NCBI GenBank assembly: GCA_964057195.1
Contig: OZ059847.1
Location: forward strand, 21,486,655-21,550,654
Direction: 5' to 3'
Source of the DNA: Orthosia cruda
Taxonomy: Eukaryota; Arthropoda; Insecta; Lepidoptera; Noctuidae
Length of the DNA: 64,000 bases
Positions 31,296 to 42,440 of the stretch are shown here, in pieces (positions within the stretch are counted from its first letter, which is position 1; each line of letters starts with the position of its first letter). The notes under the pieces were generated by a model. It had not been told where the DNA came from, did not search any database, and saw nothing but the letters and a program-made list of their open reading frames with translations. Position numbers and translations under genes: made by a program.

Positions 31296-31611
31296 CATAT
31301 ATTGCATGATTTAATTCCGCCCAGCCCGTTCCATCATCGCACAACCAGACGCACGGCGATGCGTCATCGGTACATGGTGGACATCCCACCCATACGCACA
31401 AAACGTTTTGGGGACACTTTCATTATGCGTACAGCTAAGGAGTGGAATTCCCTGCCGGAGTCTGTGTTGCCCGATAGCTACAATCTAGGGGTCTTTAAGT
31501 CAAGAGTGAATAGGTTTTTTCTAGGCAAGCGTGCTTCACCGTAGACCACATCATCGCTTACCATCAGGTGAGATAGTGGTCAAGCGCAATCCTACATAGG
31601 ATAAAAAAAAA
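31296..31611 (+). pseudogene. LINE family T insertion with ATAACG duplication
   Basis: The frame LIPPSPFHHRTTRRTAMRHR, YMVDIPPIRTKRFGDTF, EWNSLPESVLPDSYN and FFLGKRASP ends at a stop near 31542. The family tail and an A-rich end follow. ATAACG flanks it (31290-31295 and 31612-31617). The matching repeat at 41840-41920 lacks the insert and gives the empty site. Only about 80 codons of ORF2 were inserted. Confidence 0.85.
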
Positions 31612-31665
31612 ATAACGATGCTGCTTATTTACCAAGTACCCAAACAAAGTTGTTATAAGTAGCTG

Positions 31666-32164
31666 CATCAAAGCGCGCCCGCCAGCAGCACGCGCAGATT
31701 CTGAACCCGCCTACTTGATCGTCTGCCTGAGACGTCACAACCCAGCACATACTTTTACCTTACCTTGCTGCTTGCCTTCCTGTTCTACTTGACAAGTGGC
31801 TTATCTGGCTACCTGCCCATTTTGCCTGCTTGTCCGTCATGGTTCCTGCTCACCACCTGCCTACCTCGAGCATTCCACGAAGAAGACTTCCTTGAACAGT
31901 TCCTGACCGTTGGTTGCCTGCTTAGCTGTCGTCCACAAGCAACCAACGTCGTGTGAAGCCAGCCCTTAGTATTTTAATTCTCAATATCCTTTATCTAAGT
32001 ATTTTTTTAATAACTTTTATTTTAATAACGTGGCTTACGTTAAGCTCGTCTGAGCTTAACGTAAGCGTAATTATTAATAAATGTGACAAAAGTAAAAATG
32101 ATAAGATCAGTAAGATACCCAATATAATAATCTTATTACACTTCTTCTATCTTGAGTCACTATT
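31666..32164. other. No gene recognised; one hairpin
   Basis: A 63-codon frame at 31765 looks like chance. At 32033-32066 a perfect hairpin has 15-base arms (GCTTACGTTAAGCTC) and the loop GTCT. Confidence 0.5.
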
Positions 32165-32695
32165 GTAATCCAAGCCTCGAAGTACATTTGGAAGTCATAT
32201 GGCATTAATTTTTGTTTTCATTACTTTTCTGTATCAAATAAGTTATATAAAATTGTACACATTGGATGACAGCTGTCAGCTGTCATGTAAACAGTGCTCC
32301 CGTATTAAAATTCTTTAAAATTGCTTATTTAACTATATAGTACTCAATTCTATCTTAAAAGTGAATAAAACAGTGCAATAAAAGTGTGAAAATATTATCT
32401 TTACTAAGTATCCACTGTTAACTAATTAAATGTATCCGTTAGATGTGGACACAATATTGTTAAAAATTAGTTTCGTGAGTGATAATAAAAACTTAGTGGC
32501 AACAAACACTGCTACATAAAGAGTTCAGAACTGTGTGAAATTCTTAAATATAAACAAAAACAATACGAAAAATCTTATAATTGTGAAAGTGACAAGTGAA
32601 AAAATATTCAAATCGTTTTAAAACCAACCGGCTTTGCAACGATCTTTTTGTTCGGACAAGCCTAATGATCAAAAATTTCAACATTATAAGTAACT

Positions 32696-32775
32696 ATCAC
32701 TTTGGCTAAATGGTTAAGAGACGTATCTAATTGTGTACGACGTATGGCTTGAGTTCGAATCCAGCACCCGAATTT
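32696..32775 (+). repeat. tRNA-like (SINE-head) sequence in the LINE leader
   Basis: A perfect A box (TGGCTAAATGG at 32703-32713) and a near-perfect B box (AGTTCGAATCC, from about 32752) are spaced like a tRNA. Acceptor and T stems do not pair properly, so this is not a functional tRNA. It resembles the head of lepidopteran SINEs. Confidence 0.6.
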
Positions 32776-32938
32776 GTCTTTTTGGGAATGTTTGCTGACT
32801 TTAAAATTTGAGAATTATGTCAATATAAAATTCTGTTGACGTAAACGTACCATTAACTTTGTGAACACGTTTGTTTGAACATAGTTAAGTACCCAACATT
32901 ACGAATATTATAGAATAGGTTGGTAGCTACTAATAAAC

Positions 32939-34164
32939 ATGAGCATGAGTTTCTTTGAAAATATAACCTTTCGAAGGAACCGCACTCGCACAGTGTCAGA
33001 AACATTAACAGAGGCTGAATCAGGGAATTCTACAACAGATGGCAGCACCAACAGCTTACCTAACATATCAGTCGAAGATAACGACGAAATACGAAAGCTG
33101 AAGCAACAAATAGAGGAATTACAGTCAGAACTATGTACAGCACACGAATAAATAAACAATTTGTCTATAGAGAACACGGAACTCAAAAAAACTATTAATG
33201 ACATAACAAATAAGCATGAAATTGTTAACAAAGCAACCAAAAAGCTGATAAGCGAACTGAGTACACCTAAGAAAAGCAAAAAAAATACGACACCTCGCCG
33301 TACTTCTGACGACCAGCTGAAACAAAAATTATTAAATAGCAAGCAAAGGAAATTTGAGGTCTTGGATTCACCGATAAAATTATGCCCTGCTCAGGTTTCT
33401 AGTAATGCTGCCCGAGTGACATCACCATGCTTAGCCTACAGCAAGCAGACTACTACTTCTATTTTGGCTAAACCTAAAATATGTTTATTGTCCTGTGAAA
33501 CATCAAATAAATTGTACACCGTTGCTGAAGAAACCAACCTACGAAACTACGACATTTGCCACTATCGGAAACCTAAATGTGGACTGAAGCAAGTATTAGA
33601 AACAATTGATGTAAAAGTTCAAAACTTTACAAGTAAGGACTATTGTATTATTTTCATTGGCGAAGAAGACTTCAGGAAAACTCAAAGCTATATAGAACTA
33701 ACCATGTTTATTCGAGAACACTAACTCACACCAATATTATTATTTGTTTACCGACATATAAATTTGAATTTCAATGTAATAATACTTATTATGTAAAACA
33801 ACAAAATTATAGCAATACTCTGTACAATAGTAGAATAGAAGCTTTTAATAATCTTCTATATATGGATGCACAGGCATATAACTACGCGTATGTACTAGAC
33901 TCCAACCTAAATCTTTCTTATAAATATGACATGTATAATCAACGCTCAGGCACATTCAATAGCTATGGCACGAAAGTTGTAGTATCAGATTTACAAGATC
34001 TTATTAAGGCAATATACGGCCCAAATAATGTTAATTTTGAGGCAGAGTGTTCACATCCGGAAAAAAATGATATACCTACAAACTCACAATCACCAAACTT
34101 GCACACAACAAACTCACAATCCATACTAAATCAAGATAGTAACACAGATTTTTTTCGTGTATAA
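32939..34164 (+). pseudogene. ORF1 of the CR1/jockey-type LINE (one stop, one frameshift)
   Basis: The frame begins MSMSFFENITFRRNRTRT. A heptad-rich stretch (EIRKLKQQIEELQSELC, then SIENTELKKTINDI) predicts a coiled coil. An in-frame TAA at 33149-33151 cuts it after residue 70. The frame continues through a basic segment (TPKKSKKNTTPRR) to a domain with KDYCIIFIGEEDF. It shifts by one base near 33715 and runs on (MYNQRSGTFNSYG, then SDLQDLIKAIYG) to a stop at 34162-34164. The later domain is reminiscent of the esterase-like ORF1 domains of CR1 elements, but that is only inference. ORF1 normally gives an RNA-binding chaperone. Confidence 0.65.
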
Positions 34165-34177
34165 TCATATATTTATA

Positions 34178-36991
34178 ATGCACCAAAATGTCAATGGCCT
34201 AATAAATAAGTCGGATCTATTGAGTACACATCTGAATGAACTCGCAGATGTGGGTAAATCAATAGATATCTTATGCATAACCGAACACAACATGAAAACA
34301 GATGACCGGGAGCACCTACATATTTCTAACTACTCACTAGCAGCATGGTACGCTAGGCAAGACAGAAACGGGGGCTCGTGCATCCTAGTAAAAAACACAC
34401 ATCAATTTGAAACCATTAATGTAAATAAATGGGCCATAACTAATCATATTGAATGCTGTGCGATAAAACTTACTTCCCATCCCATCATCATTATTTGTAT
34501 TTATAGACCGCCAAATCATAGTAAAGATAAAGTATCAATGTTTTTTAATAATTTAGATTTGACGTTAAACGAAATATGTTTAAAACGTAACAGTAGGATT
34601 ATACTATGTGGAGATTTTAATATAGATATCTGCAAAAATAGTAAAAGGTCTATTATTTTTCAAAATATACTGCGTAGCTATAATCTTATTCTGGGGACGC
34701 GATCTCCAACACGTCTGTGTAGTGGGACCTGCATTGACAACATAATTCATAACATTAGAGGAAGTAGCTGCGAGGTCAAAGAATTGGCAATATCAGACCA
34801 TACAGCACAACTGCTAAAATGTCGTGTCAAAAAGACCTGCACATTCCATCATTGGTTTATCTACAAGCGTGACTATAGTGGTGAAAATATTGGCAAGTTT
34901 AGGAAATGCCTGCAAAATTTATCATTTCATGATGCCTATCAATGCTCAGATCCAAATAAAGCATTTAATGAGTTCCACGATCTATTTAAATTGTTCTATG
35001 ACCTATGGTTTCCAATTAACAAAATAAAAATATCGGTAATTAAAAAACCAAAGTGGATCACAACGGGATTGAAAAAATGTTCGAAACGTAAAAGAGACAT
35101 GCTATGGGAATATAGAAAGTCACCAAACCTAGAAAATAAAAATAAATATAAAACGTATACTATAAGATTAAAACACATAATCAAACAGACACAAAGAACA
35201 CAAAACAATCATTTTATAAATACTGCTGAAAACAAAAGCAAAGCTACATGGAGCATAATTAATAAGCAGAAATCAAACTACCCTAAACAAAGCATTAATA
35301 GCATAAAAATTGACAACAAAATTATAAATAACCCTGAACAAATAGCAGAAACATTAAATAATTATTTTATAGACCAAATTAAATCAAAAAGTGACATCAA
35401 TCTTAATAACAAACCATTAATAAACTCACATCCTAATTCAATATTTATGACACCCACAGTACCCTTTGACATATTTAAAATTATTAATTCCCTGAAAAAT
35501 ACTAAAAGCTCTGGATATGACGACATAACCACCGAGGTAATAAAAGCCACATCTCCTATCATTGCACCAATACTCAGCCACATTATCAATAGTAGCATTG
35601 AAACTGGCATATTCCCAGAAAAATTGAAAATCTCTGTAATTAAACCATTACATAAAAAAGGCGATAAGCAAGATCCTAGCAACTACAGACCAATCGCGCT
35701 CATTCCGGTATTTTCTAAAATTTTTGAAAAGGTAATACATAACAGCTTATATTCATTTCTAGAAACTAACAAAGTCTTGGTTAGCGAACAATATGGTTTC
35801 AGAAGAAATAAAAACATTGACTCTGCCATTTACAAACTTGTTGAACATGTTCTAATTAACGTTGATAATAGAACGCCTGTAGTTGCATTATTTATGGACA
35901 TGTCAAAGGCATTTGACTATGTTAACCATAAAATACTAATAAACAAGCTGGAAAAATATGGAATTAGAGGCAATGTCCTTGAACTTATCAAATCATATCT
36001 GACCGATAGAGAACAAATTACATACATAAATAAAATCTGCCCCTATACAAGATGTGAAAAGACTTTTGTCTCTACACATAGAAAATGCATATTTGGTGTG
36101 CCACAGGGCAGTGTTCTTGCTCCATTGTTATTTATTATATATATTAATGACATGCCTAAAACTATTAATAATCCAATGATTTTATTCGCTGACGACAGCA
36201 CAATACTAATCAAAAGTAAAGATGATGTGACTTTCGAAAAAGAAATAAACGACAACTTAAATGGTATAATAACTTGGCTAACCGAAAACAACTTAAAAAT
36301 AAATCTTGAAAAAAAAAATTACATTTCATTTGAACAACAAACAAACAATAAAAAACCGGATATTCGTTACGGTGACAAAACAATAAATGAAGCAGAACAC
36401 ACAAAATTTTTAGGTATTTGGATAGATAAAAATATGAGCTGGAAAACACATGTTGAAAATACATGCAAAAAGCTTAGCCAGTATTCCTATGCTCTCCATA
36501 ACCTAAGAAAAGTGTCAAATCGTGCAACATTATTAACGGCGTATCACGGGTATGTTGCATCTACTTTGCGCTACGGACTTATATTTTGGGGGAACTCGTC
36601 AGACAGAGAAATAGCGTTCAAAGCCCAGGAACAATGCATAAGGGCAATGTGTGGCATACAACGTACAGAAAGCTGTAAGCCACATTTCCAAGAGTTCCAA
36701 TTATTAACATTTCCGTGTCTTTATATATATGAAGTGGCGATCTTTGTCAAAGCGAATTTACATCTTTATACTCATCCAAGAAGCACACGACACAAAAATA
36801 AAATATGCGTAAGAAGTCATAGAAAAGCAGTATTTAGTAAAAACATTTTGGGCATGGCACCCAAAATATACAATAAGTTGCCAAAAAGTATCACAGACCT
36901 ACACAAAATGTACCAATTCAAATTATGTTTGCATGAATTCCTAGTTTCAAAATGTTATTATTCAATTAATGATTATTTGAGTGAAGAATGA
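34178..36991 (+). CDS. ORF2 endonuclease-reverse transcriptase, 937 aa, intact
   Basis: This is the retrotransposition enzyme: an AP-type endonuclease nicks the target and the RT copies the element RNA there. The first ATG of the frame is at 34178 (MHQNVNGLINK), 13 bases after the ORF1 stop; the frame is open seven codons further up without an ATG. Endonuclease residues: LCITEHN, YRPPN, LCGDFNIDI (D146) and ISDHTAQ (D207/H208). RT: GDKQDPSNYRPIALIP, QYGFRRNKNIDSA, ALFMDMSKAFDYVNH (D574), FGVPQGSVLAPLLF and LFADDSTIL (D672/D673), then FLGIWIDKNMSW. The thumb and C-terminal part run to DYLSEE. All catalytic residues are present with no break, so activity in trans is possible even though ORF1 is damaged. 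Confidence 0.88.
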   Translation: MHQNVNGLINKSDLLSTHLNELADVGKSIDILCITEHNMKTDDREHLHISNYSLAAWYARQDRNGGSCILVKNTHQFETINVNKWAITNHIECCAIKLTSHPIIIICIYRPPNHSKDKVSMFFNNLDLTLNEICLKRNSRIILCGDFNIDICKNSKRSIIFQNILRSYNLILGTRSPTRLCSGTCIDNIIHNIRGSSCEVKELAISDHTAQLLKCRVKKTCTFHHWFIYKRDYSGENIGKFRKCLQNLSFHDAYQCSDPNKAFNEFHDLFKLFYDLWFPINKIKISVIKKPKWITTGLKKCSKRKRDMLWEYRKSPNLENKNKYKTYTIRLKHIIKQTQRTQNNHFINTAENKSKATWSIINKQKSNYPKQSINSIKIDNKIINNPEQIAETLNNYFIDQIKSKSDINLNNKPLINSHPNSIFMTPTVPFDIFKIINSLKNTKSSGYDDITTEVIKATSPIIAPILSHIINSSIETGIFPEKLKISVIKPLHKKGDKQDPSNYRPIALIPVFSKIFEKVIHNSLYSFLETNKVLVSEQYGFRRNKNIDSAIYKLVEHVLINVDNRTPVVALFMDMSKAFDYVNHKILINKLEKYGIRGNVLELIKSYLTDREQITYINKICPYTRCEKTFVSTHRKCIFGVPQGSVLAPLLFIIYINDMPKTINNPMILFADDSTILIKSKDDVTFEKEINDNLNGIITWLTENNLKINLEKKNYISFEQQTNNKKPDIRYGDKTINEAEHTKFLGIWIDKNMSWKTHVENTCKKLSQYSYALHNLRKVSNRATLLTAYHGYVASTLRYGLIFWGNSSDREIAFKAQEQCIRAMCGIQRTESCKPHFQEFQLLTFPCLYIYEVAIFVKANLHLYTHPRSTRHKNKICVRSHRKAVFSKNILGMAPKIYNKLPKSITDLHKMYQFKLCLHEFLVSKCYYSINDYLSEE

Positions 36992-37358
36992 TTGATTTTA
37001 TCTGAAATGTCATCACAAATTTAATGAGTATTGAAGTTTGATTTGACTTGTGTATAATAATTTGACATTTTTGATTCGATTTTTTTATTTTACATTTTTA
37101 ACTATTTATTTTGACATTTTTAATTGTTTTTTTATTTTATGTGACATTTTTATTTTCTAATGTAACCCCATTTAAAATTTATTTACTGTGTCTTTAGTAA
37201 AATTTTGTCTGTTTAATATTTAATGTTCCCATAGTACCTAACATATAATTTGCACACCCTCATTGGGTTATAATACAATGTACCTTTTATATCTGTAACA
37301 CCTTTTTAACATGTATTATGCAAATAAATTATTTGATTTGATTTGATTTGATTTGATA

Positions 37359-38839
37359 CATATGTACTTCGTGGATGAAGTATTTGTCAGTATGACCGTG
37401 TTAGAATTTGAAGTATGTGTAACGTCATTAAATCATGAATTTTCATTTTTCATGTCACAATGGTTTGCTACATAATACATACCTGTCATATTTATTAAGC
37501 ACCTACCGACAAATGTCTAAAGTACCTACATAAATTATTATTGTGTTCTCAACTACCTTCAAATGTAAAAGAGTACCCACTTACAAATAAATATTGTTGT
37601 GTGTACAGGAAATAACTCTAAACTTATATTTAAGCCACATTGATAATATTCCTATAAAAGATTACGTAATTTAAATAAATGATTACGTAATGATCATTGT
37701 GATGTATCCTGGATTTTATATTGCTATATTAGTACAATAAGTACAATACTGTATGTTATTATCAATATACTTTCGAATATTGATTAAGAATGACTGAATA
37801 AATAAAATAAATGATATGATAATAGATGATATGATATTAAATTCCTTAATTGTCTTGATACGTTTTAAAACCATTTTCAATATATAAGAATCGATTATTG
37901 TTCACCTTATTGTGAGATTATTTAAATCAATATGGAAAATGGCGGGACACCGCGCCATTTTCTCATATTGGACGTAATGAGACACAGATAGACCCGATGT
38001 TATAAAATATTGTGTAATTGATAAGTTGACTTACTTTTTTGTGAACTACAAGACAGTACAAGCCAGATTGTATTGTTATTTAGAAGTATACTACTTATAA
38101 TACTTGATGTAAGATCGACTACACAAGACTAACGTAAGTTATTTGATAATATAACTTTATTATTGCTAATGGTTGAGTTGAAACTGTATCTACATTATAT
38201 TATGGTCTTTATTCCTAATATGTTAAATTGATTTAAGGGATAGTCTATGTCCTTTGCCTATAACTGAATTTTGATTCTATAATTTTGTAAATACTTTATG
38301 TGGTTGTAAAAGATATCGATATAATACTATGAAAGAGCTTCCGTGGGGTTTGTTGCCCTTCTTCCCCACAAGAACTAGTCTAGCGAATGGTTGGTAAACT
38401 CAATGAGCCTTCTAAATACGAATTAATTGACAAGCCTTACTTAATTAATACCTAGTCTTGTCTTTCTGTGCTTTTATTCATAAAACCCTTTTCTTACACA
38501 CCACAAACATTGGAACTCTGATACACAGTAAATAACCAACAACCCTCTTGATATTCAAAGCTTGCTATCTTGGTAGATATCAATACTTTTATATAGAGTT
38601 CCATTCATGATTCTAACACATGCTTGCTTTGCAAAAGAGGAAATATGGCGCATGGCGGCTGCTGCCGCGGCAAAATTGCTAATGTCCATTACAAAAAAAT
38701 TGTTTTGTATTAAATAAATGATTATATTAAAATAAAATTGCGATTTTTAATGGTTGATGAATGAATGGTTGATTGAATGGTTTTCACCTTATAGGTGATG
38801 TTCTTCAAAGGGCCAGGTGCGCAGTACTCATACCGGCGT
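37359..38839. other. No gene recognised
   Basis: AT-rich sequence. An imperfect hairpin (AATATGGAAAATGGCG against its complement) lies at 37929-37969. The GCTTCCGTGGGGTTTGTTGC block near 38340 may be a repeat fragment, but I cannot place it. Confidence 0.4.
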
Positions 38840-39005
38840 GTGTGTATGACTAGATGTATGAATGTGAGTGAAGCAAAAGAAGTATGTAAGGATCGTAGCA
38901 GGTGGCGTTCTGTAGTTTCTGCCTACCCCCATGGAAAAAAGGTGTGAGTTTATGTATGTATGCATTTTTTTCATTATGTAATGCCCAATAAATCTTATTT
39001 TTGCC
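38840..39005 (+). pseudogene. LINE C-terminal remnant (RWRSVVSAYPHG type)
   Basis: From 38859 the frame reads MNVSEAKEVCKDRSRWRSVV and SAYPHGKKV, then a stop. This is a C-terminal tail I know from lepidopteran RTE-like LINEs. The tail ends in CCAATAAATCTTATTTTTGC. A related end (DRSRWRPVV) lies on the minus strand near 54.8 kb. Confidence 0.6.
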
Positions 39006-39279
39006 TTTATATTATTTGTCATAAATCATTTGACCAAACGTTTATTGTCTTAAGATTGTTTGCTGTAATAAATCATTTGATTAAAGACCAAATGCCTTAA
39101 TGACACCATCCTTGGTAATATTCTGCCAAATAAAAATTTGAACAAATGAAAATGTGCATAATAAAATCATTCCAAATATTTTATGGTATAAAGAAAAGGT
39201 TGCTAAAATTTATTTGGGTGGCGAAATTTTGTCCAAATTTTTCCGGCAAAACGGCAGGGTCCCACTATGAATAGGTGTG

Positions 39280-39735
39280 TTTATGTTAAATCATTCTATG
39301 GATACTGTTGCGTTTAATAAATAAAATAAGAACAATAATCGCACAATTCATCTTTCTTTCATTTCCATCCTTCAACATTTATTTTCGTAACTCTTTAAGA
39401 ATACGTAAATAAATAGTTAACCTTCCACTACAATGCTTTACATACATTACCTTTGTGCTCTTCTGTTTGTATATTATTTTCTTTTCTAAGTGTTTTGTTG
39501 GTGCATACATAAATAGTTTCGATGATAATTTCTAACTCTTTTTGTTTTTCCCTCTTGGTAATATCATAGAAACTCATGGACAATGAGGTAGTTTAAGATA
39601 ACAGTTAAGTTTAGGACTATAATGGCAAAGTGTCAAGTGACAATGCGACAAGGGACTTAGCAAAAACAATGAACCCATGTCTTGTGTAATACAGCCTGTT
39701 GGCAAACATCACACCCTTAAGGAGCAACAAAGGCT
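39280..39735. repeat. Family F dispersed repeat, copy 2
   Basis: It matches 6355-6435 and 6945-7340 (AGTTTAGGACTATAATGGCA; AACCCATGTCTTGTGTAATA) without the 500-base middle present in copy 1. Confidence 0.75.
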
Positions 39736-40124
39736 TTAAACTATTTACTTCATTTTACCGAATATAGAATACCGAAAATTATTGTACGGCATTTACTACC
39801 GGGATAAAAAGTGTCATATGTGTTAATATACTTACAGGCCACGGATTACCCGTGTTCCAAACATCCAAATACTATGATACTATATTAATATCAAGCATAA
39901 GTAGTTTCACCCGCGTGAGAGTCGAAAGTTATCCCAGGGGATCTCATAGCGGGATAAAATGCTCTTTATTCCACTAGTTGACCTCCGTGGTGGTTTTCTT
40001 ATGTTCTTATCCCGGTCATGTTCTACCAGTATTCTAAATATCATTTAAATACCTACGTCCAGCCGTGGAACCGTGATTGGTTAACTGACATCCAAACAAA
40101 CAGTATTTCACATATTAGAATAGG

Positions 40125-40452
40125 ATTTTATTTCAGTAATTCGGTTCCTATACGTATATGTTTGATAAGAATAAATAAGCAGCTCTTTGCTAGTCATAAT
40201 GAGAAGACATTTCTTCTTAGGGCATTATTGTAGATAGCTATACGAAGGGTAAGAAACCTTCTTTACTAATTTGCTGTGGTGTCTTAGATGTCAAGGGTTA
40301 CAAGGTACTTCTAAATGGAATCTAATGACTAGACATCGGATTATATGCACTATAAAAATGTCGCAATATGCATGCAAATATGCACTAAAAAGGGCCGTTT
40401 GCTCAAAATATGCACTATTAAAAGTTTTGTCATTCGAATTTACGTTAATTAT
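40125..40452 (+). repeat. Family G dispersed repeat, copy 2
   Basis: It is colinear with 9185-9522, with the same ATGCA-rich right half and the end AATTTACGTTAATT. Confidence 0.75.
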
Positions 40453-40519
40453 TATTTATTTATTAAAATAAAAACAAAACAAAAAAAAAACAATAAAAAA
40501 AAAAATCATGAGCCTGATC

Positions 40520-41170
40520 CAGAAAGCAGTAGACATGGCGGTCGGCGGTTGGTTGAGTGGAGGTTCCTCTAACTGGAGCCCTGACCACCGGTAGCTTGGA
40601 ACCTGTTCCCGATACCGGTGGGCCTCTATTTTTACCCGACTGCCGAAGGAGGGTAATGTGTTTATCAGTCTTTGTATGTATATAAGATGTATGAATGAAA
40701 GTATGTGTGTATGTATGTATGTTTGTTCTTATGTGGCATTCTAGAGAACAAACGCGTTGGCCGATTTTGATGATTCTTACGTCAATCGATTCGTCTTAAC
40801 CCTGCGAGTGTCACTGGCTACATAAAAATTGGAAAATAAAAAAATGGCAGATTTTGGGCGCCATTTTGTGGGGAATTATTTTTCTTCCAATCCCATCGTG
40901 TGGGGTATCAAAATAAAGGGTTTTAAGAGGAGATTTCAAAAATATATAACACTTATATGTTCAAATGAACCTAATTAAAAAAAAATAACTAAAAAGTTGT
41001 AAATAATAAAAGTTAATTAAAATAATCAAAAACCCGACTGCTTAAAAACCGAACTAAAAAGACGTAAACAAGAAGAAAATCATGCTGTGCAGTCGGAGGA
41101 TACATCTGGTTTTGGTCAGCCAGCTCGCGAATATGTGTCCTCCGACTGCACAGCATGATTTTCTTCTTGA
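40520..41170. repeat. Repeat with CGACTGC ends and a 31-bp perfect palindrome
   Basis: It starts with a GC-rich LINE-tail-like piece (40520-40622), then CCCGACTGCCGAAGGAGGGT and a GTATGTATGTATG run. Towards the end it has AAAACCCGACTGCTTAAAAA. At 41070-41100 and 41138-41168 there are perfect 31-base arms (core ATGCTGTGCAGTCGGAGGA) around a 37-base loop. The segment at 54062-54122 shows the arm and loop once only, in the order seen on this locus's minus strand, so the second arm here is an extra inverted copy. Confidence 0.7.
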
Positions 41171-41290
41171 GTAACTAATAACTTACTTTTATGAGTTTAG
41201 GTTGACAGAAAACGGCTACAGGTTAATATTGCGTGAGAACCTTGATTAATGTAGAATGTTGAAAACCTAAAAGAAAAGAAAATAATTAAT

Positions 41291-41833
41291 AAAAACCGGC
41301 CAAGTGCGAGTCGGACTCGCGCACGAAGGGTGCCGTACTTGGTAAATTGCTGTTTACGAAATATAAAGTATAAAAAAAAAAACTACTAAATAGATCTCGT
41401 TCAAACCAATTTTAGGTGGAAGTCATGGTAATGTACATCATATATATTTTTTTGTTGTATAATTCTCTTATTTTAGAAGTTACACACATTGTACCACTTT
41501 GGAAGTGTCTCTCGTGCAAACTATTCAGTTTATAAAAAAAAAAAAATTAGAAACCTCAATATCATTTTTGAAGACCTATCCATAGATACCAAACACGTAT
41601 GGGCACGACGAAAATATTTTTTTGATTTTTAGTTGGGAATCCCCAAAATTTATTGTTTTTTTTTCAATTATTGTGTAAAAATCTTAATGCGGTTCACAGA
41701 ATACATCTACTTACTAAGTTTCAACAGCATAGTTCTTATTGTTTCAGATAAAAGTGGCTGTGACATTCGGACGGACAGACAGACAGACATGACGAATCCA
41801 TAAGGGTTCCGTTTTTTGCTATGGAACCCTAAA
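41291..41833 (-). repeat. Family A dispersed repeat, copy 5
   Basis: It is a reverse-orientation copy from ACCGGCCAAGTGCGAGTCGG to TATGGAACCCTAAAA, colinear with copy 4 including its flanks. Confidence 0.85.
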
Positions 41834-42339
41834 ACGAGTTTATTTGTACACAGGGCATGTCCATTATCCTATAACGAACAGCTTATTTACCAAGTACCCT
41901 ATCAAAGTTGTTATAAGTAGAGATAATAAAGAAACCATAAGCTAAAGAAATCAAGTAAATGTCCCTCAATTAGGGCAGATGAGCCTTCCCCAATAATGGC
42001 TCCATTTTATTTGTCGACTATAAATCCTGACGGCTATCACTGTGGGCCTTATCTTTATTTCATTCGTAGGAAATAAAACAAAAATACTGCGGTCGTATTG
42101 TAAATCTATTCCGGTCGAATGTCATAGCCTTGGTCAAAGTTTCGACGGCTATATGTGTGTCTCTAGAATCTAAAAAGTATCTGTTAAATTGACGGTAATT
42201 GACGTAAATAGCGTGTTTGGTAGTGACCATGTATTATTTTAATTATTCGTTAACAAATCTTTTCTGAATTCTAGCTTCTTTCTTGATCTTTCTTGATCTC
42301 TATATATGGCTTCAAAAAGAAAAAAAAAAGAAAAATGTG
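41834..42339. other. Flank of family A copy 5, then no gene
   Basis: To about 41920 it matches the flank at 31251-31295 plus 31612-31665 (the empty site of the family T insertion). Beyond that I see nothing. Confidence 0.5.
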
Positions 42340-42440
42340 TTCTTTAAGTCAAGAGTGAATGGGTTTTTTTAGGCAAGCGTGCTTCACCGTCAACACATCA
42401 TTGCTTACCATCAGGAGAGATTGTGGTCAAGCGCGAGCCT
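42340..42440 (+). pseudogene. LINE family T, last codons and tail
   Basis: TTTAAGTCAAGAGTGAATGG encodes the FKSRVNG block. It is followed by the tail, including TCATTGCTTACCATCAGG and GTGGTCAAGCGCGAGCC. It is a very short 3' fragment. Confidence 0.65.

Larger units (their letters stand above)
32165..37358 (+). mobile_element. CR1/jockey-type LINE with intact ORF2
   Basis: The 3' end is a tandem (ATTTG)n tail at about 37330-37358, after an AATAAATT signal-like run. ORF1 starts at 32939 and ORF2 ends at 36991. The 5' boundary is uncertain: the AT-rich leader from roughly 32165 has no coding potential and contains a tRNA-like segment. I found no target duplication, which fits CR1-type LINEs. 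AT-rich codon use in ORF2 matches the window and contrasts with the GC-rich R1-clade element. Confidence 0.75.

Noticed and set aside
32408..36991. The whole LINE as a host multi-domain gene
   Set aside because: The endonuclease-RT order, separate ORF1 and (ATTTG)n tail identify it as a retrotransposon.
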